Made by a program: the position numbers and the translations under genes. The notes beneath the pieces are model-generated. The model saw only the letters and a list, made by a program, of their open reading frames with translations. It was not told the origin of the DNA and searched no databases. Shown in pieces: positions 44,118 through 53,168 of a DNA stretch of 64,000 nucleotides. The stretch's first letter is position 1; each line of letters opens with the position of its first letter. Source of the DNA: Hemileia vastatrix (lineage: Eukaryota > Basidiomycota > Pucciniomycetes > Pucciniales > Zaghouaniaceae); NCBI GenBank assembly GCA_030280995.1, contig JASXTE010000007.1, positions 6,640,001 to 6,704,000 of the forward strand. The letters are read 5' to 3'.

Positions 44118-44531
44118 CCACATCCAAGTGCAACTTGATGTGGTTACACAATTTTGAGAAATTGAAAAGAAAAGAAAATAAATGAAAGTTTTTAAAAGAT
44201 AATTTTTTTAATGATGATCACTGGGTGGGCTCCCTCAAATTTATAAAAATGATTAGAGACCACCAGTGAGCATCACCTTTACAATAATTCATAATATATA
44301 TTAAAGAAAATAAATCACAATCTAACATAAAAAATCAAAAACAAAATAAAATAAAAAGAATCTTGAATCCGGCGTTGAGAGAGGTGTCTCTTGATTCGTT
44401 CCAGTTTATAGTCTTAGTGGACTTCCTATAATTAAAAGACAAAGCCAGGATTCAACTAGAAACAGGGAAAATTTTGGAAACGAACATTATGGGGTAATTG
44501 TGTATAGAGCAGCCAGCCCATCAATTACCCC
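44118..44531 (-). ncRNA. E5 3' region with three conserved hairpins
   Basis: The first hairpin, at 44118-44143, has CCACATC and GATGTGG arms with AAGT/ACTT above. The second, at 44220-44267, has ACTGGTGGTCTC against GGGAGCCCACCCAGT. The third, at 44491-44531, has 10-bp arms GGGGTAATTG and CAATTACCCC with a loop containing GATGGGCTGGCTGCTC on the minus strand. The same three occur in E2 and E4 in the same order. They belong to the element RNA. Confidence 0.65.
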
Positions 44532-44749
44532 GACACTTGCCAATATTTAATTAAGAAGGTTCCCCAGTGAACACTTCTTCCAATAAATTTTAAAATTTTT
44601 CCAACACTATCTTCACCCATATTTTAAGAATTTTTAATTTTGAAAATTTTCAATGAAGGTTTTCTCGCATTTCGTTATGTTTCATCACAGTTTCGTCGCC
44701 CATATGCAGTGTAATGATAGTAAGGTATTTTTGATAAAAATAAGAAGAT

Positions 44750-44916
44750 AGTTTATACTCGTTGCGGAGGAATCCATAAAATTTCGTAGATATCATAGTT
44801 TATCCTCATTGCGGAGGTATAAAATTTGATAAAAGTCATTAAAATTGAAGTTTATCCTCATTTCGGAGTTCGTCCATATAATTTCATAAATGTCATAGTT
44901 TATCCTCATTGCGGAG
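44750..44916 (-). repeat. Four mini-hairpins directly behind E5 pol stop
   Basis: CTCCGCAATGAGGATAAACT-type copies lie at 44897-44916, 44849-44868, 44797-44817 and 44750-44770, about 50 bp apart. The first starts one base after the stop codon and would read LRNEDKL in the pol phase. Confidence 0.8.
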
Positions 44917-46647
44917 TTAGACTTCGGCACTCCTGGTGCCTCTAGGATAGAACCGTTTCACTTGATCGGCCGCTACCCTCTTCTTCAATACTACTCCATC
45001 CAACTCTTCTAGCACATATGAACCGCCGGAAACTTGCTCCTTGATTTTATATGGTCCATTCCACCTATCTGCAAACATCTTTCCCCATTGACTCTCTAGA
45101 CTCCTATTATACACCAAGACCATATCACCTGGGTTCAAAGGTTTCCTTAATCGATGTGCCAACCGCTCATCCCAATATCTAACTGATTGATTTCGGATCT
45201 TCATCATCCGCGAATATGCCTTTTCTAAATATTCTTCTTTCTTTTCTAGCTGCATCATTCTTGCACACAATAATTGTTCAGTAGTTTTGACCGTGTCCCA
45301 GTCAACTCCAAGATAGGATTCAGCTTCTAAATCAACCGGTAAAACTGCTTTCTGTCCAAAAACAAGTTCATAAGGTGAAAATCCGGTCATCCTTTTGGCA
45401 GTGATTCGATCAGCACGTAAAACTAAAGGTAAATAGTGCCTCCACTTTTCGGCACTTGTCCCACACATTTTAACTAAAGCATCCTTAATAACTTGATGCC
45501 CTCTTTCAACCATGCCTTCAGCTTCAGGATAATATGGGGTTGCTACCCTAACCTTTGATCCAACTTTCAATACGGCCTCTTTAAACTCTGTCCCAAATTC
45601 AGGACCTCCATCTATTGTTACCAACTTCATCACCCCATACCTATATACCCAATTATTCAAAAAAAATTCTGCCACATTTTTGGCAGTTAAATTAATAAGA
45701 GGGGCTGCCTCTACCCAACCAGATAAATCATCTCTGGCCACAATTAAATATTTATACTGTCCCTCTTTTATATGAACGGCATCTAAACTAACTCTTCCAA
45801 AGAGCGTATATTCACCGGTCGCGCGTCCAGGTTCTTTTGGCCTTAAATAACTTCGTCTTTGACATTCTTCGCATGACTGAACCCACTGTTTAACAGCCAT
45901 CTTCATGCCATGCCACCATAATCGATCAGAAATTCTTCTAAACGTTTCTCCAACGCCTCTATGCCCGAGATCTTCATGCAGTGATTTCAAAACTAATTCT
46001 TGCCCCTTCTGTTGAGTTATAACTACTTGAGGATTTGGATACCTCCTCCTCATTAAACGTCGACCAGATAGGTAAAACGTAGATGAATTCCTCTTGATAG
46101 CCACCCATTCATCGTCTTCACAATCTTCTGGCCTCTCTAAAGTCAACAAATATTTGACTAACAAAAAATAAAAACCAGTCTGACCGCAGACTTCATCTTG
46201 AAAATCGATTAATATAACATCAATAGGGACTTCTCTATCACCAATATCACCTGCACATGAATGAGCCAATAATCGTTGACCCCTAAATAAATCTTTAATC
46301 GAGCTATGTCGACGTTTTTCTTCTGAACCTTTGGATCCTTCGAAAACCGTATTTGAAAATACCTCTTTCTCTTTATCCACCCTTTTATTTAAATTCTCTA
46401 ATTCTCCAACATATACACCATTCCTTAATTTACTACTATCCCACACTACCAATCCATCTTCCTCTACATACACTACATCTTCTTCTACCTCCTCTCTGCC
46501 GAATTTATCTACACCTTTTCCAACACCTTTATTAACATAAAAACTATTTTTCAGTTTATCCTCTTGGTGGAGGTCATCATCATCATAATCTAAACACAAT
46601 AGTCCTGCCAGTTTAACCTCATGGGGGAGGTATGGAAAGTCTTCAGC
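44917..46647 (-). CDS. E5 integrase module of Pol
   Basis: The frame continues in phase from the RT module after one TGA. It starts with an acidic linker bearing two mini-hairpin peptides (LPHEVKL, LHQEDKL), then the zinc region (HEDLGHRGVGETFRR ... CEEC), then the core with all three acidic residues (DAVHIKEG, TIDGGPEFG, EGMVERGHQV), then a GPY-like module (DRWNGPYKIKEQ). There is no chromodomain. This is the only family-B integrase here with an uninterrupted frame and full triad. Confidence 0.88.
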   Translation of the reverse strand, partial: AEDFPYLPHEVKLAGLLCLDYDDDDLHQEDKLKNSFYVNKGVGKGVDKFGREEVEEDVVYVEEDGLVVWDSSKLRNGVYVGELENLNKRVDKEKEVFSNTVFEGSKGSEEKRRHSSIKDLFRGQRLLAHSCAGDIGDREVPIDVILIDFQDEVCGQTGFYFLLVKYLLTLERPEDCEDDEWVAIKRNSSTFYLSGRRLMRRRYPNPQVVITQQKGQELVLKSLHEDLGHRGVGETFRRISDRLWWHGMKMAVKQWVQSCEECQRRSYLRPKEPGRATGEYTLFGRVSLDAVHIKEGQYKYLIVARDDLSGWVEAAPLINLTAKNVAEFFLNNWVYRYGVMKLVTIDGGPEFGTEFKEAVLKVGSKVRVATPYYPEAEGMVERGHQVIKDALVKMCGTSAEKWRHYLPLVLRADRITAKRMTGFSPYELVFGQKAVLPVDLEAESYLGVDWDTVKTTEQLLCARMMQLEKKEEYLEKAYSRMMKIRNQSVRYWDERLAHRLRKPLNPGDMVLVYNRSLESQWGKMFADRWNGPYKIKEQVSGGSYVLEELDGVVLKKRVAADQVKRFYPRGTRSAEV

Positions 46648-49245
46648 TCATTTAGTGCTGGCTTTGATAATAGGTATATCTTCATCGAACTCTTCTGAGT
46701 CTGAATCTTCTTCAGTGGGTGGTCTCCTTGATAAACCATCTGGCATAGTAAAAGTTTTGCCAGGCTTATGAACTAAATCAAACGAAAAATGTTGAATAAA
46801 AGCTACCCATCTCGTCATGGGTGCGTTCGGTAAACTTGGGGAATTAATCATCTGGATTAACGATTTTGCATCCACTTGCAACTCAAAATGTTGCCCCCAC
46901 AAAATATGCTGAAGTTTCTTCAGTATTTTTGCCACACCACATAATTCCAATTTCGGTTGAGAATATCTTGATTCGACCTCAGTAAATACTACAGATTCAT
47001 ACCTAACTGGCCTGATGTAACCAGCTTTATCCATCTGAGACAAAACCGCCCCAGCTGCAACCTGACTTGAATCAACTGCTAAATAAATTCTGCCAGCATC
47101 TTTTCCATAATCTAACTTGTGCAGGACTAAATCCTTCCCTACAACCTCCTTCAACTTCACAAACGCCTTCTCACACTCTTCATCCCACTCCCAGTCTGCA
47201 TCCTTTCTTGTTAACCGTCTCAATGGAGCTGCCAATGAAGAAAAGTCCTTGATAAACATTCTAACATATACGCAAACGCCTAAAAACCCTCTAACTTCGG
47301 TCGTATTCTTGGGTCTTGGCCAGGACTGAATTTTGTTAACTTTCTTCTTGGACATAATCCTACCCTCTCTACATACCACATGGCCTAATATTTCTAAGGC
47401 TGGCACACAACATGAAAATTTTGAACCTGAAATAGTTAAACCAGCCTCTTCAATTCGAAACAAGATTCTTTCTAAAGTAATTGCAAACTCCCAAATGAAT
47501 TTGCGTATCCCGGGATTCTCTTCCAACACCTGGTTATCATAGTCGGTTGTTGGTCCCTTAATTCCTCCATCATCTATAAAGATTCCAGCATATTGTGGAA
47601 TTTCATCTTGAAGGATCCAAGCCATCTGAGCTTGATAAACTGCAACCGAATTTGTTGCTCCTTGAGGTAATCTTGTTAACTGTAAACGTCCAAGTGGTGT
47701 ATCCAATGTAGTGAGAGGTCTTGAGTCCGGATGTAACTCTCTCTCATCATATCCTCCCATAATATCTCCCAAACCATAACACACTCTCCCTGCAAATGCT
47801 TCAACAAACTCCTCAGCACTAGGCGGTATCCCAGCATCCTTTATTGTAACCCTATTTAATTCCCTAAGATCATGAACAACTCTAAGCTTGCCATTTGGTT
47901 TCTTGATACAAAATACAGGACTAGAATAACTTGATGTTGATTGCTCATACAGTCCAGTGCGTATCCGTTCTCTGACAACTTCAATATAGGCTTCTTTTAA
48001 TGCAGCCGGAATAGGAATTGGTTTCTGCTGCCACGGTTCATGACATACCACAGGAATCTTGTAAGGCTCCCCATAGGAATGCCTCAACACACCCCTCTCC
48101 TCTTCTACAAAAGCAATGGCCTTCTCTCGCTTGACCATCACATCCAACAACAACTTCTTCTCTTCTCCAGACAACCAACCATCAGGTCCAAAATTAACAA
48201 CACCCAGTCTGTCAAAAGTGATTCTTGATGTCTCAAAAAATTCAGGCGGATTCTTTACCAAGGGACTTTCATAAGGATCTCTTGATAACCTTGGTCTTCT
48301 CAAAGGTGGATTTAATTCAGCAGGTAGCGGTTCATTAATAGGTCGAACTTTATTTGCTACTTTCATATATTTGGCTGCGTCCACATCTAAATAAGCTTGA
48401 GGTAAATCATTTACTTTTGTATCGCCATTAAAACTTTCATCAAATGAATCTTCTTCATCGCCAGAATCAGAATAAGAAAAATTAGAAAAATATTTTATTT
48501 CCTTTTTAAATTTTACCCTTTTCTCCTTTCCCTCGTCTAATTTATAAACAGATTTTCCAACACCTTTGCTTCCCTTATCCAACAGTAAATCATCCGTAAA
48601 GAAAGTTGGCAGTTTAACCTCTTGCTGGAGGACCGGAATTGAATTTTCACAAAAATTATTTTTTTGTGTTTTAATTATACTGGGATTTTTTATTGGATTT
48701 TGATGTGATATTTGCAGTTTACCCTCTTGCTGGAGGTCCATAATAGAAGGAGATAATTGCAGTTTAACCTCTTGCTGGAGGCCTGGAATAACCTTTTCAC
48801 ATAAATTATTTTTTTGTGTTTTAATTATGCCAAGATTTTTAATTGGGTTTTGATAAGTTTTTCGCAGTTTAACCTCTTGCTGGAGGTCCATAATAGAAGG
48901 AGATACTTGCAGTTTAACCTCTTGCTGGAGGCCATAAAACATACCCTTCCAATTTTTATCCAACCTAATTTGGCCCATTTTGCCTTTTTTACCATTTTTA
49001 AATTTAATAGAAAAACAGGGTAAATCCAATAAACATATAGAAAAGTCCAAAACGTATTTGCACTCCAAAGTAATATTAACAGAAAATAATTGAGAATCCA
49101 CTTGAATTATCTCCAAGTGAGCTGACCTATTGCAATCCAGGATCTCATTATGAGGAGAGATTACAACATTAGAGTGATCAGCCCCTGCTACCCCAAAAAA
49201 TGAGGGCATCCATAATAATTTGAATCCTGAATAAATTGAAGACAT
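46648..49245 (-). CDS. E5 Pol: linker, reverse transcriptase, RNase H
   Basis: ATG at 49245 opens 865 codons, separate from gag and in a different phase, 56 bp after the gag stop. The linker starts with EIIQVDSQLFSVNITL and carries five LxxExKL peptides encoded by mini-hairpins; four are part of a 150-bp tandem duplication. RT has HDLRELNRVTIKDAG, YGLGDIMGGYDER and FIDDGGIKGP; RNase H has AVDSSQVAAGAVLSQ. No protease is encoded. TGA 46650-46648 replaces the Gly codon of ASTKGAEDF in relatives and separates integrase. Expression may use re-initiation after gag. Confidence 0.88.
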   Translation of the reverse strand: MSSIYSGFKLLWMPSFFGVAGADHSNVVISPHNEILDCNRSAHLEIIQVDSQLFSVNITLECKYVLDFSICLLDLPCFSIKFKNGKKGKMGQIRLDKNWKGMFYGLQQEVKLQVSPSIMDLQQEVKLRKTYQNPIKNLGIIKTQKNNLCEKVIPGLQQEVKLQLSPSIMDLQQEGKLQISHQNPIKNPSIIKTQKNNFCENSIPVLQQEVKLPTFFTDDLLLDKGSKGVGKSVYKLDEGKEKRVKFKKEIKYFSNFSYSDSGDEEDSFDESFNGDTKVNDLPQAYLDVDAAKYMKVANKVRPINEPLPAELNPPLRRPRLSRDPYESPLVKNPPEFFETSRITFDRLGVVNFGPDGWLSGEEKKLLLDVMVKREKAIAFVEEERGVLRHSYGEPYKIPVVCHEPWQQKPIPIPAALKEAYIEVVRERIRTGLYEQSTSSYSSPVFCIKKPNGKLRVVHDLRELNRVTIKDAGIPPSAEEFVEAFAGRVCYGLGDIMGGYDERELHPDSRPLTTLDTPLGRLQLTRLPQGATNSVAVYQAQMAWILQDEIPQYAGIFIDDGGIKGPTTDYDNQVLEENPGIRKFIWEFAITLERILFRIEEAGLTISGSKFSCCVPALEILGHVVCREGRIMSKKKVNKIQSWPRPKNTTEVRGFLGVCVYVRMFIKDFSSLAAPLRRLTRKDADWEWDEECEKAFVKLKEVVGKDLVLHKLDYGKDAGRIYLAVDSSQVAAGAVLSQMDKAGYIRPVRYESVVFTEVESRYSQPKLELCGVAKILKKLQHILWGQHFELQVDAKSLIQMINSPSLPNAPMTRWVAFIQHFSFDLVHKPGKTFTMPDGLSRRPPTEEDSDSEEFDEDIPIIKASTK
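48610..48931 (-). repeat. Tandem 150-bp duplication with five mini-hairpins in E5 linker
   Basis: Mini-hairpins at 48910, 48865, 48760, 48715 and 48610 (plus-strand starts) alternate with SPSIMDL and HQNPIKN...IIKTQKNN coding spacers. The segments about 48782-48931 and 48632-48781 are near-identical repeats. Confidence 0.85.
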
Positions 49246-49278
49246 AACGATAAAAGAAAATTTCAGCCGAGTTTAGGT

Positions 49279-49299
49279 AGTTTATCCTCATTTCGGAGG
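49279..49299 (-). promoter_or_regulatory. Mini-hairpin at E5 gag-pol junction
   Basis: CCTCCGAAATGAGGATAAACT (20 bases shown as needed, minus strand) follows the gag stop TAA (49304-49302) by two bases and precedes the pol ATG by 33 bp. In gag phase it would read LRNEDKL. Position suggests a role in termination-reinitiation; inference. Confidence 0.6.
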
Positions 49300-49301
49300 A
49301 A

Positions 49302-50483
49302 TTAAATTCTTGATATCCCCTGGAGATAATCCATAATTTTGCCCCAAGGGCTTATCCACCGATTCCATAAAACCCAAAAATAAACCACCATAATTTGTCC
49401 TACCATTGGACATAAAAAATAAACAACCCTTTTCCAAAATATGAGTGCATCCAATTTATGCACTCTATTATCAAATACCACTACACTCTTTATTAGTGCA
49501 GGGAAAACCATATCCTCCTTAACAATCTCTCCCTGAGATTGTAACAAATCCATCATATCCATATCTTCATTGCAGACAGTCTCTGCTTCTGAAGACAAAA
49601 ACTGAGGCGAAAAATCCTCTAAATCCGATTCCAAATCATTCAACACAAAATTATCCCCATCATCCAAAATTTTGTCATTAATGACAACAATATCTTCATC
49701 TTCAAAAATCTCTTCTTTCCAAACAGAAGAGTCAACAAAAATAATATCTTCAGGCTGGACGAAATCTTCAGGAATGGCTGAATCCAAAATTTCATCAGAA
49801 ACTAGTTCTTTTAAACCATCCTCTTCTATCTCTTGAGCGACCTCAGTGTCTTCTCCAGAGTCCAAATCAACAGAGTTATGAGTATCCAGATGTTCCAAAA
49901 TAACCTTCTTTAGCACCTCCATACCAGGAATCCTAGTTTCTCCATCGGGGCAATCCTTCATTAAATTCGCATTAATAAGCACCATCAAAACATCTTTCTT
50001 AACCTTTTCCCCCATAGCATCCCAAAAAATATACTTTGATGCATTATCATGAAATAAAATTTCATACTCCAACAAATAATCCAGAACCACCTGAAATTCA
50101 ACCGTAAACTGATGATACTGATGCAGAGATGTTACACCACCTTTTGATTCCCATTTCCTAGCTATATCCTTTAGATCCTCCAATGAATAAACTTTTGGCC
50201 ACCTTTTTTCCATTTCCATCTTGAGCTTTCTCCAATCTTGATCTTTATAACCATCCATAGAAATAACCTCCTTTTCCACCTCTCTGTCCAAAATAAAGAA
50301 CCTAATCTGCTTCACCATATCCAAAGGTAAAGCACCATCAATCGCAGCTGCAGTTTCATACCTATTTAAAAATCCTTCTAAATCATCTCCAGAAAACTTG
50401 GGCCCAACCCAAGATACAATCCTTACTGATGCCCTAACAGGTACACCAGTAGCCAACACAGCAGTTCCACTAGTAGAAGACAT
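49302..50483 (-). CDS. E5 Gag, without zinc knuckle or protease
   Basis: ATG at 50483 (MSSTSGTAVLATG) gives 393 residues. The N-terminal half matches the capsid-like core of the family (FLNRYETAAAIDGALPLDMVKQ). From residue about 190 an acidic region (EDIIFVDSSVWKEE and others) replaces the zinc-knuckle and protease part of the 767-residue E6 Gag. The C-terminal 45 residues are hydrophobic (YFLCPMVGQIMVVYFWVLW); the +2 frame over the same bases also reads plausibly, so a small indel here is possible. Protease supply in trans would be needed for classical processing. Confidence 0.82.
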   Translation of the reverse strand: MSSTSGTAVLATGVPVRASVRIVSWVGPKFSGDDLEGFLNRYETAAAIDGALPLDMVKQIRFFILDREVEKEVISMDGYKDQDWRKLKMEMEKRWPKVYSLEDLKDIARKWESKGGVTSLHQYHQFTVEFQVVLDYLLEYEILFHDNASKYIFWDAMGEKVKKDVLMVLINANLMKDCPDGETRIPGMEVLKKVILEHLDTHNSVDLDSGEDTEVAQEIEEDGLKELVSDEILDSAIPEDFVQPEDIIFVDSSVWKEEIFEDEDIVVINDKILDDGDNFVLNDLESDLEDFSPQFLSSEAETVCNEDMDMMDLLQSQGEIVKEDMVFPALIKSVVVFDNRVHKLDALIFWKRVVYFLCPMVGQIMVVYFWVLWNRWISPWGKIMDYLQGISRI

Positions 50484-50639
50484 CCCAAAACATAAGAAAA
50501 GCGTTAACAACCGTTAAAATAACAAGCCTCTTGCAGGCCAATAACAAAAATCCAATTAGAGTTCCAGAGAATAAGCCTCTTGCAGGCTAAGAAAGTCCTT
50601 GATCCAAGTAAGTCTTTAAAGAAAGCTAGAGAATTCAAA

Positions 50640-50656
50640 CCCCATGTTGGGCGCCA
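50640..50656 (-). promoter_or_regulatory. E5 primer binding site
   Basis: The minus strand reads TGGCGCCCAACATGGGG, two bases after the 5' LTR end. Confidence 0.85.
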
Positions 50657-50658
50657 AC

Positions 50659-51771
50659 TATGGTAAGGTAAACTCTTACAGTCGCCTTGCTGTAAGCAGA
50701 ATCCGGAAGAGATATGTGGATTTAGCTGAAAACCCCGTCCTTCCAATAAAAAATAACAAAATGGGAATTCTAAATCACTAAGCTACCCAGTCTACTTGGA
50801 TCTGATTGATAAAATAATGAAACTCTAAAATATTTACGCTTATTGAGATCTAATGATTGTAGCTGTTGAGAAAAGAAATACTGATAACAACAATTAAGGT
50901 GTACCAGTGAAAGATCTGAAAAGATTGACTTTTATGTTTTTATAATAATTTAAATTTATATGAGACAGCAATAATCAAGTCCCAGCGATGAAGACCTTTC
51001 TAAAGATACCCTATATGAAGTGTGATTTAAATTGTTGAATTGTATTTCTAAAATGTTATGTATAAATAATAAATGTTATAAGGGTATTATAACTTATTTA
51101 ATTTGTTGAGTAATAAAAAATGAGACCGTGGTGGTTAATGATTAAGCTGAATGATGTGTCCCCTTTCTCAATTTCGAGTTTGAGAAGCGCTTAAGTATTC
51201 CTAGTCACATGCCTAAGTTTTCCCCTCCAGAGCTCTTCCAGAGTCAATCCGGAGCCCGTACGGAGTCCGTACGGAGTCGAAGCGGAGTCCGTCCGGACTT
51301 CCGGACTCAATTAGAACCTTAAAACTATAATAAAAAATCTAGAAAAATTACACATAATAGAGCTACTTCCCCTTTACATACCAAACTAATTTTCGTAGTC
51401 TGCGCAGCTCTAATTACCCCGTGAAAATTCATCGAAGTTAAGTAATTTCTGAAAACATAAATATTTCTATAAAACTTTAAAATTCATTTAAAAATATAAG
51501 AAAAATAGTAAAAATTCTGGGAAAATTTCCCAAGGTTCTTGAGTGACTTGACTTGATACTTATAAATTTTTCAGACCGTAAAAATAAGTTTTCTCTGTAA
51601 AATAAATTGTTTTCGTGTAGGCATTCGCTTGTGACCAATTTCTTCATATTTAAAACTCAAATAAATTAAATAAAACCCTTTTATATATAAAAAAATAATA
51701 ACGCCAATCTTGCACGCCGTAATAACTCCATTTACGTACTTAGGTGCCATACTAAACTTTAGGCTACCACA
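50659..51771 (-). repeat. E5 5' LTR
   Basis: 1113 bp, nearly identical to 41083-42217 apart from a 22-bp deletion in the minisatellite (51245-51300) and scattered substitutions. It ends against the E4 sequence ACGTGCCAAAA. Confidence 0.92.
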
Positions 51772-53168
51772 ACGTGCCAAAATTTAAGGATTGGTGTCCT
51801 GGTTGGGCTGCTCAATTGGCTCATGTTCACACTGGTGATTTTGATGACAGAATTGTACCCTTGGATGTTGTTTTGTTGGATTTTGAAGATGAGACCTGGG
51901 GTCAGTCTGGGTTTTATTTTATTTTGGTGGAATATCTGTTGACCTTGGAGAGGCCAGATAGTTGTGATGATGATACTTGGTTTGCAATCAAGAAGAGGAG
52001 TCCTGGATTTTATGTGTCAGGAAGAAGGTTGATGTGGAGGAGACATCCTAATCCTCAAGTTGTGGTGACTCAGAAGAAGGGTCAAGAAGTTGTGTTGAAG
52101 TCTTTGCATGAAGAACTTGGTCATAGAGGCTTTGGGGAGACTTATAGAAGAGTAGCTGACAGATTTTGGTGGCCAGGTATGAAGTTGGCTGTGCAGGGTT
52201 GGGTTCAATCTTGTGAAGAATGTCAAAGAAGAAGTCACTTGAAACCTAAAGAGGTTGGCCATGCTACTGTTGAATCAACTGTTTTTGGAAGAGTCAGTCT
52301 GGATGCTGTCCATATCAAAGAGGGCAGGTAAAAATACTTGATTGTTGCCAGGGATGATTTGTCTGGTTGGGTTGAGGCAGTGCCTCTGGTTAATTTAACC
52401 ACCAAGAATGTGGCAGAGTTTTTGAAGAAGGAGTGGATTTATAAGTATGGGTTGATGAAGTTGGTGACTGTTTATGGTGGGCCAGAGTTTGGTTCCAAAT
52501 TTAAAGAAGCTGTGGCTAGTGTTGGTTCTAAATTTAGAGTTGCTACACCTTATTATCCTGAAGCTTAAGGCATGGGTGAAAGAGTCCATCAAGTTATCAA
52601 GAATGCTTTGGTAAAGATGTGTGGGGATAGTGCTGAAAAGTGGAGGCATTATTTACCCTTGGTGTTATTTGCTGATAGGGTCACTGTGAAGAGGACAACT
52701 GGCTATTCTCCTTATGAGTTAATGTTTGGTCAGAAAGCTGTTCTACCAGTAGACTTGGAAGCTGTCTCTTATCTTGGAATTGATTGGGATGATGTGCACT
52801 CAACAGATGAATTTCTCTGTGCCAGGATGCATCAGTTGGAATGTAGAGAGGAATGTCAAGAGAAGGCATACTCTAGAATGATGAAGATTAGGAATCAATC
52901 AGTCAGATACTGGAACAAGAAGTTGGCTCATAGACTCAGGAATACCTTGAAACTTGGTTTTTTGGTTTCGGTTTATAATAGAAGTTTGGAGAGTCAGTGG
53001 GGAAAAATGTTTGCCGACAGATGGAACAGACCTTACAGAGTCAGATCTCAGGCGTCTGGAGGTTCTTATGTTTTGGAAGAGTTGGATGGTGCAGTCTTAA
53101 ATAGGAGAGTGGCTGCAGAACAGGTGAAGAGGTTTTATCCCAGAGGCACTAGACATGAAGAAGATTGA
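51772..53168 (+). pseudogene. E4 integrase, right part of the split pol
   Basis: One phase with TAA at 52329 and 52566. Zinc region HEELGHRGFGETYRR ... CEEC; first acidic residue in DAVHIKEG; the second reads TVYGGPEFG, where E5 has TIDGGPEFG, so Asp is Tyr; Glu in MGERVHQV is present. The end (RGTRHEED) is followed after TGA by a mini-hairpin. Inactive by stops and by the missing Asp. Confidence 0.85.

Larger units (their letters stand above)
41083..51771 (-). mobile_element. E5: near-intact family-B Ty3/Gypsy element nested in E4
   Basis: LTRs at 41083-42217 and 50659-51771 bound gag, pol and a 2.7-kb structured 3' region on the minus strand. ACGT occurs on both sides (41079-41082 and 51772-51775). 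The LTRs differ mainly by one 22-bp minisatellite indel, so insertion is recent compared with E2, E4 and E6. Only one nonsense codon is seen in pol. Gag lacks the knuckle and protease present in the other family-B copies. Confidence 0.92.

Noticed and set aside
49302..49440. Envelope-like transmembrane segment at the E5 Gag C-terminus
   Set aside because: Only one hydrophobic stretch with no signal peptide, and an alternative frame over the same bases is equally plausible.
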